Shown: piece by piece, positions 10,895 to 19,397 of the stretch
How positions within the stretch are numbered: position 1 is the stretch's first letter
How the letters are laid out: each line of letters begins with the position of its first letter
Made by a program: the position numbers and the translations under genes
The notes under the pieces: generated by a model
What the model saw: the letters and a program-made list of their open reading frames with translations, nothing else
The model's database searches: none
Told to the model about the DNA's origin: nothing
NCBI GenBank assembly: GCA_947501105.1
Contig: CANMUP010000003.1
Span: forward strand, 744,001-808,000
DNA: 64,000 bases
Reading direction: 5' to 3'
DNA from: an uncultured Flaviramulus sp.
Lineage (GTDB): Bacteria > Bacteroidota > Bacteroidia > Flavobacteriales > Flavobacteriaceae

Positions 10895-11530
10895 TTATAT
10901 TTCTATAATTGTTTCTTCTATTGGTTTTCTTACTTTTTTGAAAGACGAAAACATGTCGTCCTTTGCTCTATAGCCTACAGGTAGCAATAATACAGATTTT
11001 AATCCGCTTTCTTTTAGTTTTAAAATGGTATCGTATTTTTTTGATACAAAACCTTCCATTGGACAAGAGTCTATGCCTTCTACAGCACAAATTGTCATTA
11101 AATTACCTAGGGCAATGTAAGCTTGGTTTTTTGACCATTGTTGGCGCTCATCAATGGATTTATTACTCATCATTTCTATTAGGTCTTTCTTATATGGATC
11201 CAAAATACTGTCTGAAGTATTTCTTATCGTTTTTATATTCTTATAGTATTTATCTATATCGTTGGTTTTAATATTATCTTGAATACAAATTACTAATAGA
11301 TGTGATGCCTCAAAAACTTGATTTTGATGATATGAATGTTCAACTAAAGAAGCTCGCAAATCTTTATTTTCAATAATTACTAAGCGTAAAGTTTGCAAAC
11401 CGAAAGAGGTAGCTGTTAAGTTAAATGCTTGCTTTAAAATGCTTAACTTTTTTTTAGTTAGTTTTTTATCTGCATCAAACTTTTTAGTAGCATAGCGCCA
11501 TTCCAACTGTTTTATAGTATCCATTTTCAT
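10895..11530 (-). CDS. Nitroreductase-family NAD(P)H oxidoreductase
   Basis: Flavin-dependent reductase of the nitroreductase fold, about 211 residues, expected to be a cytoplasmic FMN homodimer. The N-terminal R-Y-A-T-K-K-F-D carries the FMN phosphate-binding arginine typical of the family, S-F-G-L-Q-T-L/R follows for the flavin edge, and the end P-V-G-Y-R-A-K-D-D matches the usual C-terminal glycine-tyrosine-arginine motif. ATG codons at 11530 and 11524 are better starts than the TTG at 11533. A -7 promoter box lies 15 bases upstream. Substrate unknown; quinones or nitroaromatics are typical. Confidence 0.9.
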   Translation of the reverse strand: MKMDTIKQLEWRYATKKFDADKKLTKKKLSILKQAFNLTATSFGLQTLRLVIIENKDLRASLVEHSYHQNQVFEASHLLVICIQDNIKTNDIDKYYKNIKTIRNTSDSILDPYKKDLIEMMSNKSIDERQQWSKNQAYIALGNLMTICAVEGIDSCPMEGFVSKKYDTILKLKESGLKSVLLLPVGYRAKDDMFSSFKKVRKPIEETIIEI

Positions 11531-11544
11531 CAAATATATTTATG

Positions 11545-11552
11545 CAAAAATA
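11545..11552 (-). promoter_or_regulatory. Probable -7 promoter box of the nitroreductase gene
   Basis: On the minus strand this reads TATTTTTG, an exact match to TAnnTTTG, and would start the transcript about ten bases before the ATG at 11530. No clear TTG is seen at -33. Confidence 0.4.
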
Positions 11553-11643
11553 AGGTTTGAAATATTCTTTTTACTATGAAGGAAGATAAATTAAACTTAA
11601 ATATGCATAGGCAAAATTTATTTTTAAAAAAGTAGATTTTTAT

Positions 11644-11674
11644 TTGAAAGAATTAAAAAAGGGTTCTATATTTG
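11644..11674 (+). promoter_or_regulatory. Promoter of tRNA-Ser
   Basis: TTG at 11644-11646 and TATATTTG at 11667-11674 are separated by 20 bases, an exact fit to the Bacteroidota consensus, about 37 bases before the mature tRNA 5' end. This is the clearest promoter in the window. Confidence 0.75.
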
Positions 11675-11710
11675 CACCCGCATTCAAGGAATACTTGATG
11701 AGACACTACT

Positions 11711-11795
11711 GGAGAAATGGCAGAGTGGTCGAATGCGGCAGTCTTGAAAACTGTTGAGGGTCACACCTCCGGGGGTTCGAATCCCTCTTTCTCCG
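11711..11795 (+). tRNA. tRNA-Ser (anticodon UGA)
   Basis: An 85-base class II tRNA. The acceptor arms GGAGAAA (11711-11717) and TTTCTCC (11788-11794) pair fully, with G as discriminator. The anticodon arm CAGT/ACTG encloses CTTGAAA, giving anticodon TGA, read as serine UCA. A long variable arm and the T-loop GGTTCGAATCC complete the serine-type structure. CCA is not encoded. Confidence 0.97.
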
Positions 11796-11798
11796 CTG

Positions 11799-11837
11799 AA
11801 AGCCTTGTAATCATTTGATTTACAAGGCTTTTGTTTT
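11799..11837 (+). terminator. Rho-independent terminator after tRNA-Ser
   Basis: A perfect 12-base stem, AAAGCCTTGTAA with TTACAAGGCTTT, closes an AT-rich nine-base loop and is followed by TTGTTTTTT. It begins four bases after the tRNA. Confidence 0.9.
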
Positions 11838-11871
11838 TTAGGTAACAATATCGCTGAAAATAAGTTCTATT

Positions 11872-12186
11872 TTAAAGGGTATGTATTGATGAAATTGCTC
11901 CTGTTAATTCTCTACTTCCAAAGTCATCAAATCCAAACCTACTTCTAACACCCATAGCTTCCTCAATAATTTTATAATACTTTGGTATGAATTCATTAAT
12001 TAAGCTACTAAATGGTTGCTCTAAGTACCCTTCTCCAAATTCATTTCTATATGCATCAATTATATTAGCACCTTTATTCATAACAGATTTTAACTCATCT
12101 GAAATTTTAGGCTTTCGAGAATGCTTATTTTTATTACATTTTTGGGTCGGTAAATTTCTAAATTTTGTAACCTTAATAGAACGGAC
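11872..12186 (-). pseudogene. Unrecognised ORF fragment after tRNA-Ser
   Basis: The minus strand is open for about 104 codons here, ending at 11872, with the first ATG at 12081 giving only 69 residues (M-N-K-G-A-N-I-I-D-A-Y-R...). The upstream part of the frame is lysine-rich and has no start codon, so this may be the tail of a lost gene. I recognise no family. Apart from this fragment I see nothing in 11838-12290. Confidence 0.25.
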
Positions 12187-12290
12187 TCATGTAATGTATA
12201 CTTTTCAAATAGAAAAATATATTCTGGTAACCCATTTGCTTTTTGGTTCTACTTTGTTTTTATTTCGTGATTCTCTTTGTTTTTTAGCTA

Positions 12291-13859
12291 TTATGGCTTC
12301 TTATATAAACCAATAGTTGTTAAAAACTTATTAGAAAACATATCTTGCATTTCTGGTGATAATAACTTTTTTCTTTGCGCTATCCATTTTACTGCATTAG
12401 CACCATACATATGATTAAGTAATCCTGGAAATTTCCAATCGCTATTTTTTCCCCAATGAATGGTAAAAGGAATATTATTTTCTTTTAAGACTTCTATCAT
12501 GCGTCTAGAGTACTCTTCTAAACTCATTATTTTTCTTGTTTTCTTCCAAAGAACACCATCAATTTCAATCATACAAGTAATCGGGAATTTAGTAAAACCA
12601 AGAGTTGCTTTAGTTTTTTTCACAAAACGCAAAGCAAATATCCCTGGTATTGGTCCTTCATCGCGTGTTAATTTACCGAGAAGCTTCATTACTTTTTCAG
12701 AATGCTTATGATGAATACCAAATGAACAAGCAAAAGCTGGGCCTTGATATGGTGCATCCCAGAAAATCTCTTTGAGCATTCCTGTAGTTTCTTCATTTAC
12801 AGTAGGCAAAATTGTTTTACGTAATCGTTTAACCAACCAAGGAATACTCTTTGGGAATTTTTCGGCTAGCTTTACAAAGAGATAGATTAAATCTCTATAT
12901 AGTGATTCTTTAATTACAGGAAATGGATCTGGATAATGGTCCTGATAAGGTTTCTTATACATCACTTCCACAACACAATTGGGTTCATTACTATATTGAT
13001 TGATAAATATTTTGTAATGATATGGTCGCTTACCGTTACCTTGTGTAGTTGTTTCTCCGGGGATTATAAATTCCGAGTTTTTAAAATCCATTGTATTAGC
13101 GAGTTCAAAAGCCAAACGCTTATTTATTTTTTTCACATAACGCTTTAATAGAAATACGGGCTCTGCCTCTATCACGACGCCATGTATAAAACCGAAACCA
13201 CCTAATCCAACCAAAGCGGCATAAAACAAATTATCATCTCTTATTATTCTTGCTTTTAAAGTATGTATAAAAGCATCATTTAAAGCTGGTTTAGATTTAG
13301 GTTCAAGATATACAATATCATCCTGATTGGGACCAATAATAAGGTTAAGACCGACAACATAGTCTTGTACAGCTCCAGCATCGAGACCTGAACCATGAAC
13401 ACCAGTCGAGATACAACCTGCTATCGTTTGCCCATTGCTTGCACCAGTTGTTTTTAAGGATTTCCCGTTTTCTGCTAAGGTTTCAGATATTTCTTTAATG
13501 GTATTTCCGCATTCAAATAAAAACAAATTCTCAGGTTCATATGCATTATCTTTATGACAATCATTAGCATCAATAGGCATTGAAATATTCATAAACCCAT
13601 TATAATGCATTCTGTCTTTATGACTCGCTATATTATTCATGGACCAAGCAGAACCGTATGCGCGAAAACCTTCTCCAGCCTTTTGTGTTTCTTTTATTAA
13701 TTTTTGAATTTCTATTGCTACATCATTGTATCGGTCGACTTTTTTAGGCATTAATCTTTCACCTTCTAATTTAGTTTGATACAACAATTTTAATGGAAAA
13801 GGACCATTATTATGTAAAGTATCCCATTCGTTTAATAGTTTAGATTTTGTGGTTGCCAT
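12291..13859 (-). CDS. FAD-binding oxidase, aldonolactone-oxidase-like
   Basis: Flavoprotein of the FAD_binding_4 (PCMH/VAO) superfamily, 522 residues. The N-terminal half shows the FAD pyrophosphate and flavin-contact region: F-R-A-Y-G-S-A-W-S near residue 62, then G-A-S-N-G-Q-T-I-A-G-C-I-S-T-G-V-H-G-S-G around residues 141-160. The C-terminal part, with S-I-P-W-L and T-I-H-W-G-K, resembles D-arabinono-1,4-lactone oxidase-like sugar oxidases. No signal peptide is seen, so it is probably cytoplasmic. It follows the Bor-like lipoprotein gene after 11 bases and is probably in its operon. Substrate unknown. Confidence 0.85.
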   Translation of the reverse strand: MATTKSKLLNEWDTLHNNGPFPLKLLYQTKLEGERLMPKKVDRYNDVAIEIQKLIKETQKAGEGFRAYGSAWSMNNIASHKDRMHYNGFMNISMPIDANDCHKDNAYEPENLFLFECGNTIKEISETLAENGKSLKTTGASNGQTIAGCISTGVHGSGLDAGAVQDYVVGLNLIIGPNQDDIVYLEPKSKPALNDAFIHTLKARIIRDDNLFYAALVGLGGFGFIHGVVIEAEPVFLLKRYVKKINKRLAFELANTMDFKNSEFIIPGETTTQGNGKRPYHYKIFINQYSNEPNCVVEVMYKKPYQDHYPDPFPVIKESLYRDLIYLFVKLAEKFPKSIPWLVKRLRKTILPTVNEETTGMLKEIFWDAPYQGPAFACSFGIHHKHSEKVMKLLGKLTRDEGPIPGIFALRFVKKTKATLGFTKFPITCMIEIDGVLWKKTRKIMSLEEYSRRMIEVLKENNIPFTIHWGKNSDWKFPGLLNHMYGANAVKWIAQRKKLLSPEMQDMFSNKFLTTIGLYKKP

Positions 13860-13870
13860 AATAATTTTGT

Positions 13871-14212
13871 TTAAAGTTTTTCACACACATATTTGATTTT
13901 TACTTTTCTCTTCTTTCCAAAAGTTATAACACTAAGCAATGCACCACCAAATGTGTTGCGATACTCTATGATGTTTAGTTTGCCTGATTCACAAGCTTCT
14001 TTTTCTTTGATTAGGTAAGTAAAATCTTTTGATGTTAGTTTAATTTTGATAACCGTATCTAATTCAACAACAGCCATTCCACGATAATAATCTTTTCTGT
14101 CGGAAAAAGGATCAGGTTGTGGAGTTCCATTAACATTTCGCAATCTAACAGAATAACAAGATGTTAGCATACAAATGCTAATTACAAGTAAGAAAAACTT
14201 AATATGTTTCAT
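13871..14212 (-). CDS. Small Bor-like lipoprotein
   Basis: A 113-residue protein with a lipoprotein signal peptide whose lipobox is L-T-S-C. The mature part ends with a cysteine, a gap, then T-F-G-G-A-L-L-S-V-I-T-F-G and a final V-C near the end. This pattern resembles the phage lambda Bor lipoprotein (conserved cysteines bracketing an I-T-L-G turn), a surface protein linked to serum survival. The similarity is by eye and short. It precedes the flavin oxidase by 11 bases. Confidence 0.6.
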   Translation of the reverse strand: MKHIKFFLLVISICMLTSCYSVRLRNVNGTPQPDPFSDRKDYYRGMAVVELDTVIKIKLTSKDFTYLIKEKEACESGKLNIIEYRNTFGGALLSVITFGKKRKVKIKYVCEKL

Positions 14213-14645
14213 AATAAATTTATTAAAGATTATTTTATTGGATTTGTTTGAGTTTACCTAATTACGGCTTACATGTAATATAGGGGTATCAACAACTAAA
14301 CAGGCTTGATTAAAAAGCTTGTTCTTGATTGCTATTAAATATAGGGAGAGATTAAATATACAAAATATTGATAAGAAAAATGGCACAAAAAATCATATTA
14401 ACCAGATATTTAACAATCCATTCCTCCACATTATGCTTTTCTCCTACGGCGCAGTATAAAAATTTGAAAAAAAATAAGATAAAGTTATATAATGCTAGTA
14501 CATTATAATACAAATATGTTTCCATAGTTATTTTATGAATTAGTAATGCTATAATTCTATGCTATGTAAAATATCTGCTACCAAACGCTCGATTGTTTTT
14601 ATCAAATATTAATAAGTGCAACAGAACCTTCGCAGTAAATTATAT
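14213..14645 (-). other. Intergenic stretch without a recognised gene
   Basis: These 433 AT-rich bases hold no convincing ORF on either strand. One imperfect nine-base inverted repeat (AACAGGCTT at about 14308 with AAGCTTGTT at about 14325) lies in the middle and lacks a T run. No clear promoter box was found for the leftward lipoprotein gene. Confidence 0.4.
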
Positions 14646-15401
14646 TTAATCTTCTTTCAGTTTTGAAATAATCTTGCCTACATTTTTCTGTTCAAAACGT
14701 TTCATTATTTTTAAAAAGAAACGTACAAGGCGAGTTTTCGGTGCTTTAATTCGTTCTGCTATTTTAAGTACAAGACCATCTATCTTTTGAATGGCGACTT
14801 TATTATCTGCATCACCAAGAGCCCATAATAAATTGGCAAAATTCCAGGATTGTCCTCTAGCTTTGCGCATGCTAAAATCGAGGATTTGTTCATCTTTATT
14901 ATTCCCAAGAAAGTCAAGGAGAAACATTAGTGGTGACACACGGCTAAGCCGTTCTTGCAACTCATTGGTAATCTGAAACAATATATCATTAACCTTATTA
15001 AAATCTGCTTCAATGTCGGTGATTTCTTTTCCCATCATGGTCTCGGCAGTTGCTACACCGAGATCTAAATTGATATGTGCATTCATACCTAACAAAATGT
15101 GTTGCAATATAGTTAAGGTTTCGTCCTTTTGGTCAAAAGCATACTGCCATGACCTGCTGACTTCTTGATTATTTTGATAGCCCTTATAGGCATCCAAATA
15201 TAGGTTTGCAAAGGCAACATCCAATATCTCTAGTCTCTCATTGTTTTGGAAATTCTTAAGTTCTATTTCTTTAGCGATTTCTGCAGTAGTCCGTCGGTAG
15301 ATATAGGCGAATAAACCAGAGCAATCGTTCATTGCAATAGCGTCTTCAATTATGATATCCAAATTATCAAGAACTTCCTGAATACTATTAGCTTTTCCCA
15401 T
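14646..15401 (-). CDS. DUF5995-type protein
   Basis: A 251-residue, probably cytoplasmic, mostly helical protein. The central motif M-N-A-H-I-N-L-D-L-G-V-A (about residues 106-117) together with D-F-N-K-V-N-D-I-L is what I associate with DUF5995, a family of unknown function; the His-Asn-Asp pattern could bind metal. It starts 11 bases after the metallo-beta-lactamase-fold gene ends and so is its likely operon partner. No catalytic role should be assumed. Confidence 0.6.
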   Translation of the reverse strand: MGKANSIQEVLDNLDIIIEDAIAMNDCSGLFAYIYRRTTAEIAKEIELKNFQNNERLEILDVAFANLYLDAYKGYQNNQEVSRSWQYAFDQKDETLTILQHILLGMNAHINLDLGVATAETMMGKEITDIEADFNKVNDILFQITNELQERLSRVSPLMFLLDFLGNNKDEQILDFSMRKARGQSWNFANLLWALGDADNKVAIQKIDGLVLKIAERIKAPKTRLVRFFLKIMKRFEQKNVGKIISKLKED

Positions 15402-15412
15402 TTTTATAAAGA

Positions 15413-16654
15413 TTACTCTAAGATTAGTTTCACATAGCCATCTCTCCCTATTCCAAATTCATTGACATCTGGCCAAATTGTTTTATAATTATACTTTTGT
15501 TTCATTTGAAATTTATTAACCTCAAGAAGGCGATCACCTTGTTTATAATTAAAAACGAAAGTTTTAGTAGATACTGTTCCATGCTTTTTTAATATCCAAG
15601 CCATGGTTTCAAAATGCGGATGGTGATGGCTTCTACCATTACTTGAAAACAAATAGTAATTGGCGCGAATTCTTTCAATCAGATATGGACTGTTATTGGA
15701 CCAAGCACCATGATGAGCTACTTTAAGCACATCAACATGCAAAGGGAATTCACTATCCACCAGTACTTTTTTTAACTGATCTTCCACCTGACTAGGAATA
15801 GCATCACCAAGAAACAATAGTTTTTTACCAGCAAATTCAATTAGGAAGGTAATTGATGAGCCATTGGTTGGAGATCTGTCTTCTTTTTTCCAATCTACTG
15901 CGTTATCTTCAACCCAATCACCAGTGCTCGATACTAATTCCTCGCGATTCGTTGTAGCTTCTAGTAAATCGGCTTGACGCCTACCTTCCATCATTTTTTC
16001 AAAGGCATCATCAAAAAAATCGTCTTCATTTATCTTTCCATGAAAAACTGTTTTAAGATAATCATACCAATCATCCGCCAAATTATCCAATGCTTTTTGC
16101 GTTGGTCCTAACAAAGTCAATTTAATATCTGCATTCAAATTGATTTCTTTAGGTTTGTCAGCCTTGACTGCAGCACCTTTGAACGTTATATTCCATGCAT
16201 ACTTATTCTTTAGAATATGACTACCCAACGAAGTTCCTTGATTATGGCTTACCAGTTGTTCATCATGGTCAGGATCTATACTTATATTACCTTCATTTAT
16301 TGAGATTTTTGGTGGAGTATCATTAAAAGTACCATCTTCCTTATCATCAAATTTGAGATGTCGATAACTGTTAAACCATACTTCATCAATACCAATTACT
16401 GAAGGGTTTTCTGCGTCACCATTTGCTTTAATGAATGCAATAGCTCCAGAAATATGATCGTTGTCAATATGGGTAACAATGAATTTAGAGAGGCGTCTTC
16501 CCGCGTTATGCAATTCTTTTAATCTGGGCTTGAGGTGTTTTTTATAAGTTGAAACAAAACCTGCATCAATAAGAATAAGTTCTGTGCCAAAATCGATGAG
16601 AATGGCATCGCCATTTCCTGCTGGGAATAATTCAATGGTTATCTTATTAGACAT
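15413..16654 (-). CDS. Metallo-beta-lactamase-fold hydrolase (ComEC/Rec2-like)
   Basis: Probable binuclear zinc hydrolase of about 413 residues without membrane segments or signal peptide. The metal motif H-I-D-N-D-H is at residues 62-67, L-F-L-G-D-A later supplies the bridging aspartate, and V-A-H-H-G-A-W-S plus a histidine-rich H-H-H-P-H-F end the active site, an order found in the soluble relatives of the ComEC hydrolase domain. Insertions between the strands are long. The ATG at 16654 is preferred over the TTG at 16663. It is divergent from the protease gene, 167 bases away, and such pairs occur in conflict-system loci. The substrate (nucleic acid, nucleotide or other) is unknown. Confidence 0.8.
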   Translation of the reverse strand: MSNKITIELFPAGNGDAILIDFGTELILIDAGFVSTYKKHLKPRLKELHNAGRRLSKFIVTHIDNDHISGAIAFIKANGDAENPSVIGIDEVWFNSYRHLKFDDKEDGTFNDTPPKISINEGNISIDPDHDEQLVSHNQGTSLGSHILKNKYAWNITFKGAAVKADKPKEINLNADIKLTLLGPTQKALDNLADDWYDYLKTVFHGKINEDDFFDDAFEKMMEGRRQADLLEATTNREELVSSTGDWVEDNAVDWKKEDRSPTNGSSITFLIEFAGKKLLFLGDAIPSQVEDQLKKVLVDSEFPLHVDVLKVAHHGAWSNNSPYLIERIRANYYLFSSNGRSHHHPHFETMAWILKKHGTVSTKTFVFNYKQGDRLLEVNKFQMKQKYNYKTIWPDVNEFGIGRDGYVKLILE

Positions 16655-16821
16655 GATCTTCAATTTTGACCTTAAGTTAAGAATTATTCTATTTGGTTTT
16701 ACGAAGCCTTATAGATATAGTAAAGCAATAGGATAATTCGCATTTTATCGTTATATTTATAGATACAAAATCTCCCAAAGATCTTTCATTAGTAGTCCTA
16801 AATAGCAAAAAAATAATAGGA

Positions 16822-18522
16822 ATGGCTGATGCATTAATCAATTTATTACAAAGTAGGACTGTATTAATTAGAGCTGGTAAAGCTGTAGGCACAGGTACCT
16901 TAATCGCTCCTGGTGTAGTCCTCACTTGCGCACATGTTGTGAGAAAGTCTTGGGTTGAAAATGAAACAATACTAGTTTCTCTTCCTGATCTCGCCACTCC
17001 TGGACAATTTATTTGGGAAAATAGAGCCCAAGAGGTTTATATGTCAAATATTTATGAAGAATTTGCTCCTGATACTGCAAATGGGTCTGGTACAATAACA
17101 TTAAAAACTGAATACCCTGATGTAGCTGTTATTCAAATCACTCAAAAAAGGCATGCCATGATAGAGTTATCTCTCGATAACGCGGTCACCGATGAGTTAC
17201 AAAATGGACAGTTTTTGGCATTCGGATTTCAAAAAAGAGATGCTAATTTAGATCGTAATGTGCCTCAGACTGTAAGTCTTAGTTATGAAGGCGCTCAGTT
17301 GGACGGTAGCATTAAAAAACTCATGTTTACGCATGGACTTGTTCGTCCAGGAATGAGTGGTGCTGCAATTGTTGAAAGAAGCTCGGGAAAAATAATTGGT
17401 CTTGTGCATATGACCAGAAGTTCCAATGATAATTTAGGAGCTTATGTGATTCCAACAGAAGCTATTTGGATGGTCATTAAAAAATGGGAAGAAGAAGGTA
17501 AATCTAAGCTGTATTCACTATTAACAAGTAAACAACACAAACGCCGAATTGATAAGGAATATTTTAAGGAATATCCACGAAATCCAATGCTTAAAAAATA
17601 TGGGATAAAGCTAGCCATTTTTCTCGTATTGTTGATTCTGTTTTTATGGTGGTATTCCTTTCATGTTGGACAACCCCAGAATTCAGGATTGTTTGCTATA
17701 ATTCTTGCAGGCCTCAGCATTTTTGGAATATTTCTTGGTAATTGGCTTGGAACCGATGTACGCAATGAAATTCAAAGGATAAAAAGCACATCAGGAAAAT
17801 GGTTTTTAAAATCTGGCGTGTTAATCGGTATTGCTTTCGGTATTTTTGTATTATGGCATTTTAATACCTCGATTTGGATCTACGGTAATTCGGAGCACAA
17901 TGAGATACCAATCATGATGTATAGTGGCAACAATTTTGACGAAGGTGAACAAAAAAAAATTGATTCCACAGGAAAGATTCGGTTTTTCATTCCATTAGTT
18001 TTTAAAGGTGATTCTGTGAAGTTAGTTCCCAAAGGCAGAGAACCAAAATTCTTAAGTATAAAACCATATTCTAGAAAGGTATTGTATTATCCCAAAGATT
18101 TTTTATTGGAACCAGTTCTTTTAATCCGCTTTGATCCAAACTATTTGAATTTGATGCAAAATTACTATATTAAAATAAAAGTAGTAAAGGCCGATACTGT
18201 CGATGATGAACAAAAATTTGTATACCTTGATAGTACACTAACTGCCATAGGGTCTATAAGTTTAGGAGCAAGACAATTAGAAATCACCAAAGAAAGGAAA
18301 GATAAGTGGAAAGAACCTTTGCAAGGTGCCTCAATAAAAACGATTGATAGTTGGGTATCAAAATGGGAGAATCCAAAATTGATTGACGGGTTTGATCTCA
18401 ACATGGGAGACAAGGTTAAGATAACTGTATTTAAAAAGTTTGATCATAGCATTGTAAACGAACAGAGATATTCAATTTCAGATGATAATACTGATAAAAT
18501 TATAAAATTTAAATTTCAATAA
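16822..18522 (+). CDS. Trypsin-like serine protease with three membrane segments
   Basis: Residues 1-230 form a chymotrypsin-fold protease: G-T-G-T-L-I-A-P then T-C-A-H-V-V with H38, Y-P-D-V-A-V with D100, and R-P-G-M-S-G-A with S179, giving a complete triad. No signal peptide precedes it, so the protease faces the cytoplasm. Hydrophobic segments lie at about 262-282, 288-308 and 329-347, after which some 215 residues would be on the periplasmic side. This suggests an envelope sensor coupled to a cytoplasmic protease, or the reverse. It is the first gene of a three-gene rightward run (spacings 10 and 1 bases) and is divergent from the zinc hydrolase gene. Confidence 0.85.
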   Translation: MADALINLLQSRTVLIRAGKAVGTGTLIAPGVVLTCAHVVRKSWVENETILVSLPDLATPGQFIWENRAQEVYMSNIYEEFAPDTANGSGTITLKTEYPDVAVIQITQKRHAMIELSLDNAVTDELQNGQFLAFGFQKRDANLDRNVPQTVSLSYEGAQLDGSIKKLMFTHGLVRPGMSGAAIVERSSGKIIGLVHMTRSSNDNLGAYVIPTEAIWMVIKKWEEEGKSKLYSLLTSKQHKRRIDKEYFKEYPRNPMLKKYGIKLAIFLVLLILFLWWYSFHVGQPQNSGLFAIILAGLSIFGIFLGNWLGTDVRNEIQRIKSTSGKWFLKSGVLIGIAFGIFVLWHFNTSIWIYGNSEHNEIPIMMYSGNNFDEGEQKKIDSTGKIRFFIPLVFKGDSVKLVPKGREPKFLSIKPYSRKVLYYPKDFLLEPVLLIRFDPNYLNLMQNYYIKIKVVKADTVDDEQKFVYLDSTLTAIGSISLGARQLEITKERKDKWKEPLQGASIKTIDSWVSKWENPKLIDGFDLNMGDKVKITVFKKFDHSIVNEQRYSISDDNTDKIIKFKFQ

Positions 18523-18532
18523 CTAAGGTAAT

Positions 18533-19396
18533 ATGAAAACAACACAATTTATGCTAATGAAAATGGTTTTGATTCTATGCTTATCATATCAAGTCTATGC
18601 TCAAAAGCCAGAAATTCAGGTTAATTTTGATATTGTAAAAAACACTAACATTTATGAGGCTTTTGAACCAACCATCGATGATGTTAAGACAAAGGCACGA
18701 GATATTCTTGTCAAGGGATTAAATGATTATATAGGATTCGTAAACTTCACAACTGATAATGTTTCAGATAAACTGGATATCACATTAAATAAGAAAAATG
18801 TAAATGAGTTTATTCTAGAATATTATCTTTTTTTTAAATTAACAAATGCAGACGGTGATGAATTTTTACATCAATTCAAATTCCTCGATACTGATGAAAT
18901 AGAAGGTGTTTTGAGTGAATCAAAGGCCTTATTGCAAAAACTATCCTCAGACTGGAATGAATATCTTTTAAGTTCGTATAATAAAGAACTTGTCAATGTA
19001 TTGTTTGATGAGATTGCCTTAAACCTACCTGACAATAATCATTATTATTCGGATGGTTCTGGAGATAAAGAAGCGATTATACCCTTTAAGAAAGAAATGC
19101 TTAAGATAGACCCAGAAAGAAGTGAATTTCTGATTATTATAATTGGTAAAAATTCAGTTGGAGCTGATACTAGAGAAAAACAAAAAGAAGTACAATTTCG
19201 TGGTCTGGTTGAAGAGCAAATGATGGGTGTGTCAAGTAGTCTAATTAATTGCATTCGCATAGGACTTAAGGCTTTACCTGCTGAAATGACACTTAATGAA
19301 GGACGCGTCTATATTACTAATTATAGAAGAAAACTCTATAGTGAAGCCTCAGAAGAGGATGATAGTGAATTTGAAATAACGACTAATCTGGAATAA
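18533..19396 (+). CDS. Secreted protein of unknown function
   Basis: A 287-residue protein whose first 24 residues are a standard signal peptide ending in V-Y-A-Q. The mature part is acidic, without recognised motifs, rich in alternating strands and helices; it contains no cysteine pair beyond a single Cys near residue 241. It lies between the membrane protease and the TPR protein with almost no gaps, so a periplasmic partner of those two is a reasonable inference. I do not recognise the family. Confidence 0.7.
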   Translation: MKTTQFMLMKMVLILCLSYQVYAQKPEIQVNFDIVKNTNIYEAFEPTIDDVKTKARDILVKGLNDYIGFVNFTTDNVSDKLDITLNKKNVNEFILEYYLFFKLTNADGDEFLHQFKFLDTDEIEGVLSESKALLQKLSSDWNEYLLSSYNKELVNVLFDEIALNLPDNNHYYSDGSGDKEAIIPFKKEMLKIDPERSEFLIIIIGKNSVGADTREKQKEVQFRGLVEEQMMGVSSSLINCIRIGLKALPAEMTLNEGRVYITNYRRKLYSEASEEDDSEFEITTNLE

Positions 19397-19397
19397 C

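Noticed and set aside
11711-12290. tRNA-Ser as the attachment site of an island
   Set aside because: No second copy of the tRNA 3' end was found by reading to the end of the accessory region, and no integrase gene is in view.
11987-12316. A 109-residue plus-strand reading frame opposite the fragment
   Set aside because: It overlaps a minus-strand frame and the end of the oxidase gene and has the composition of a shadow frame.
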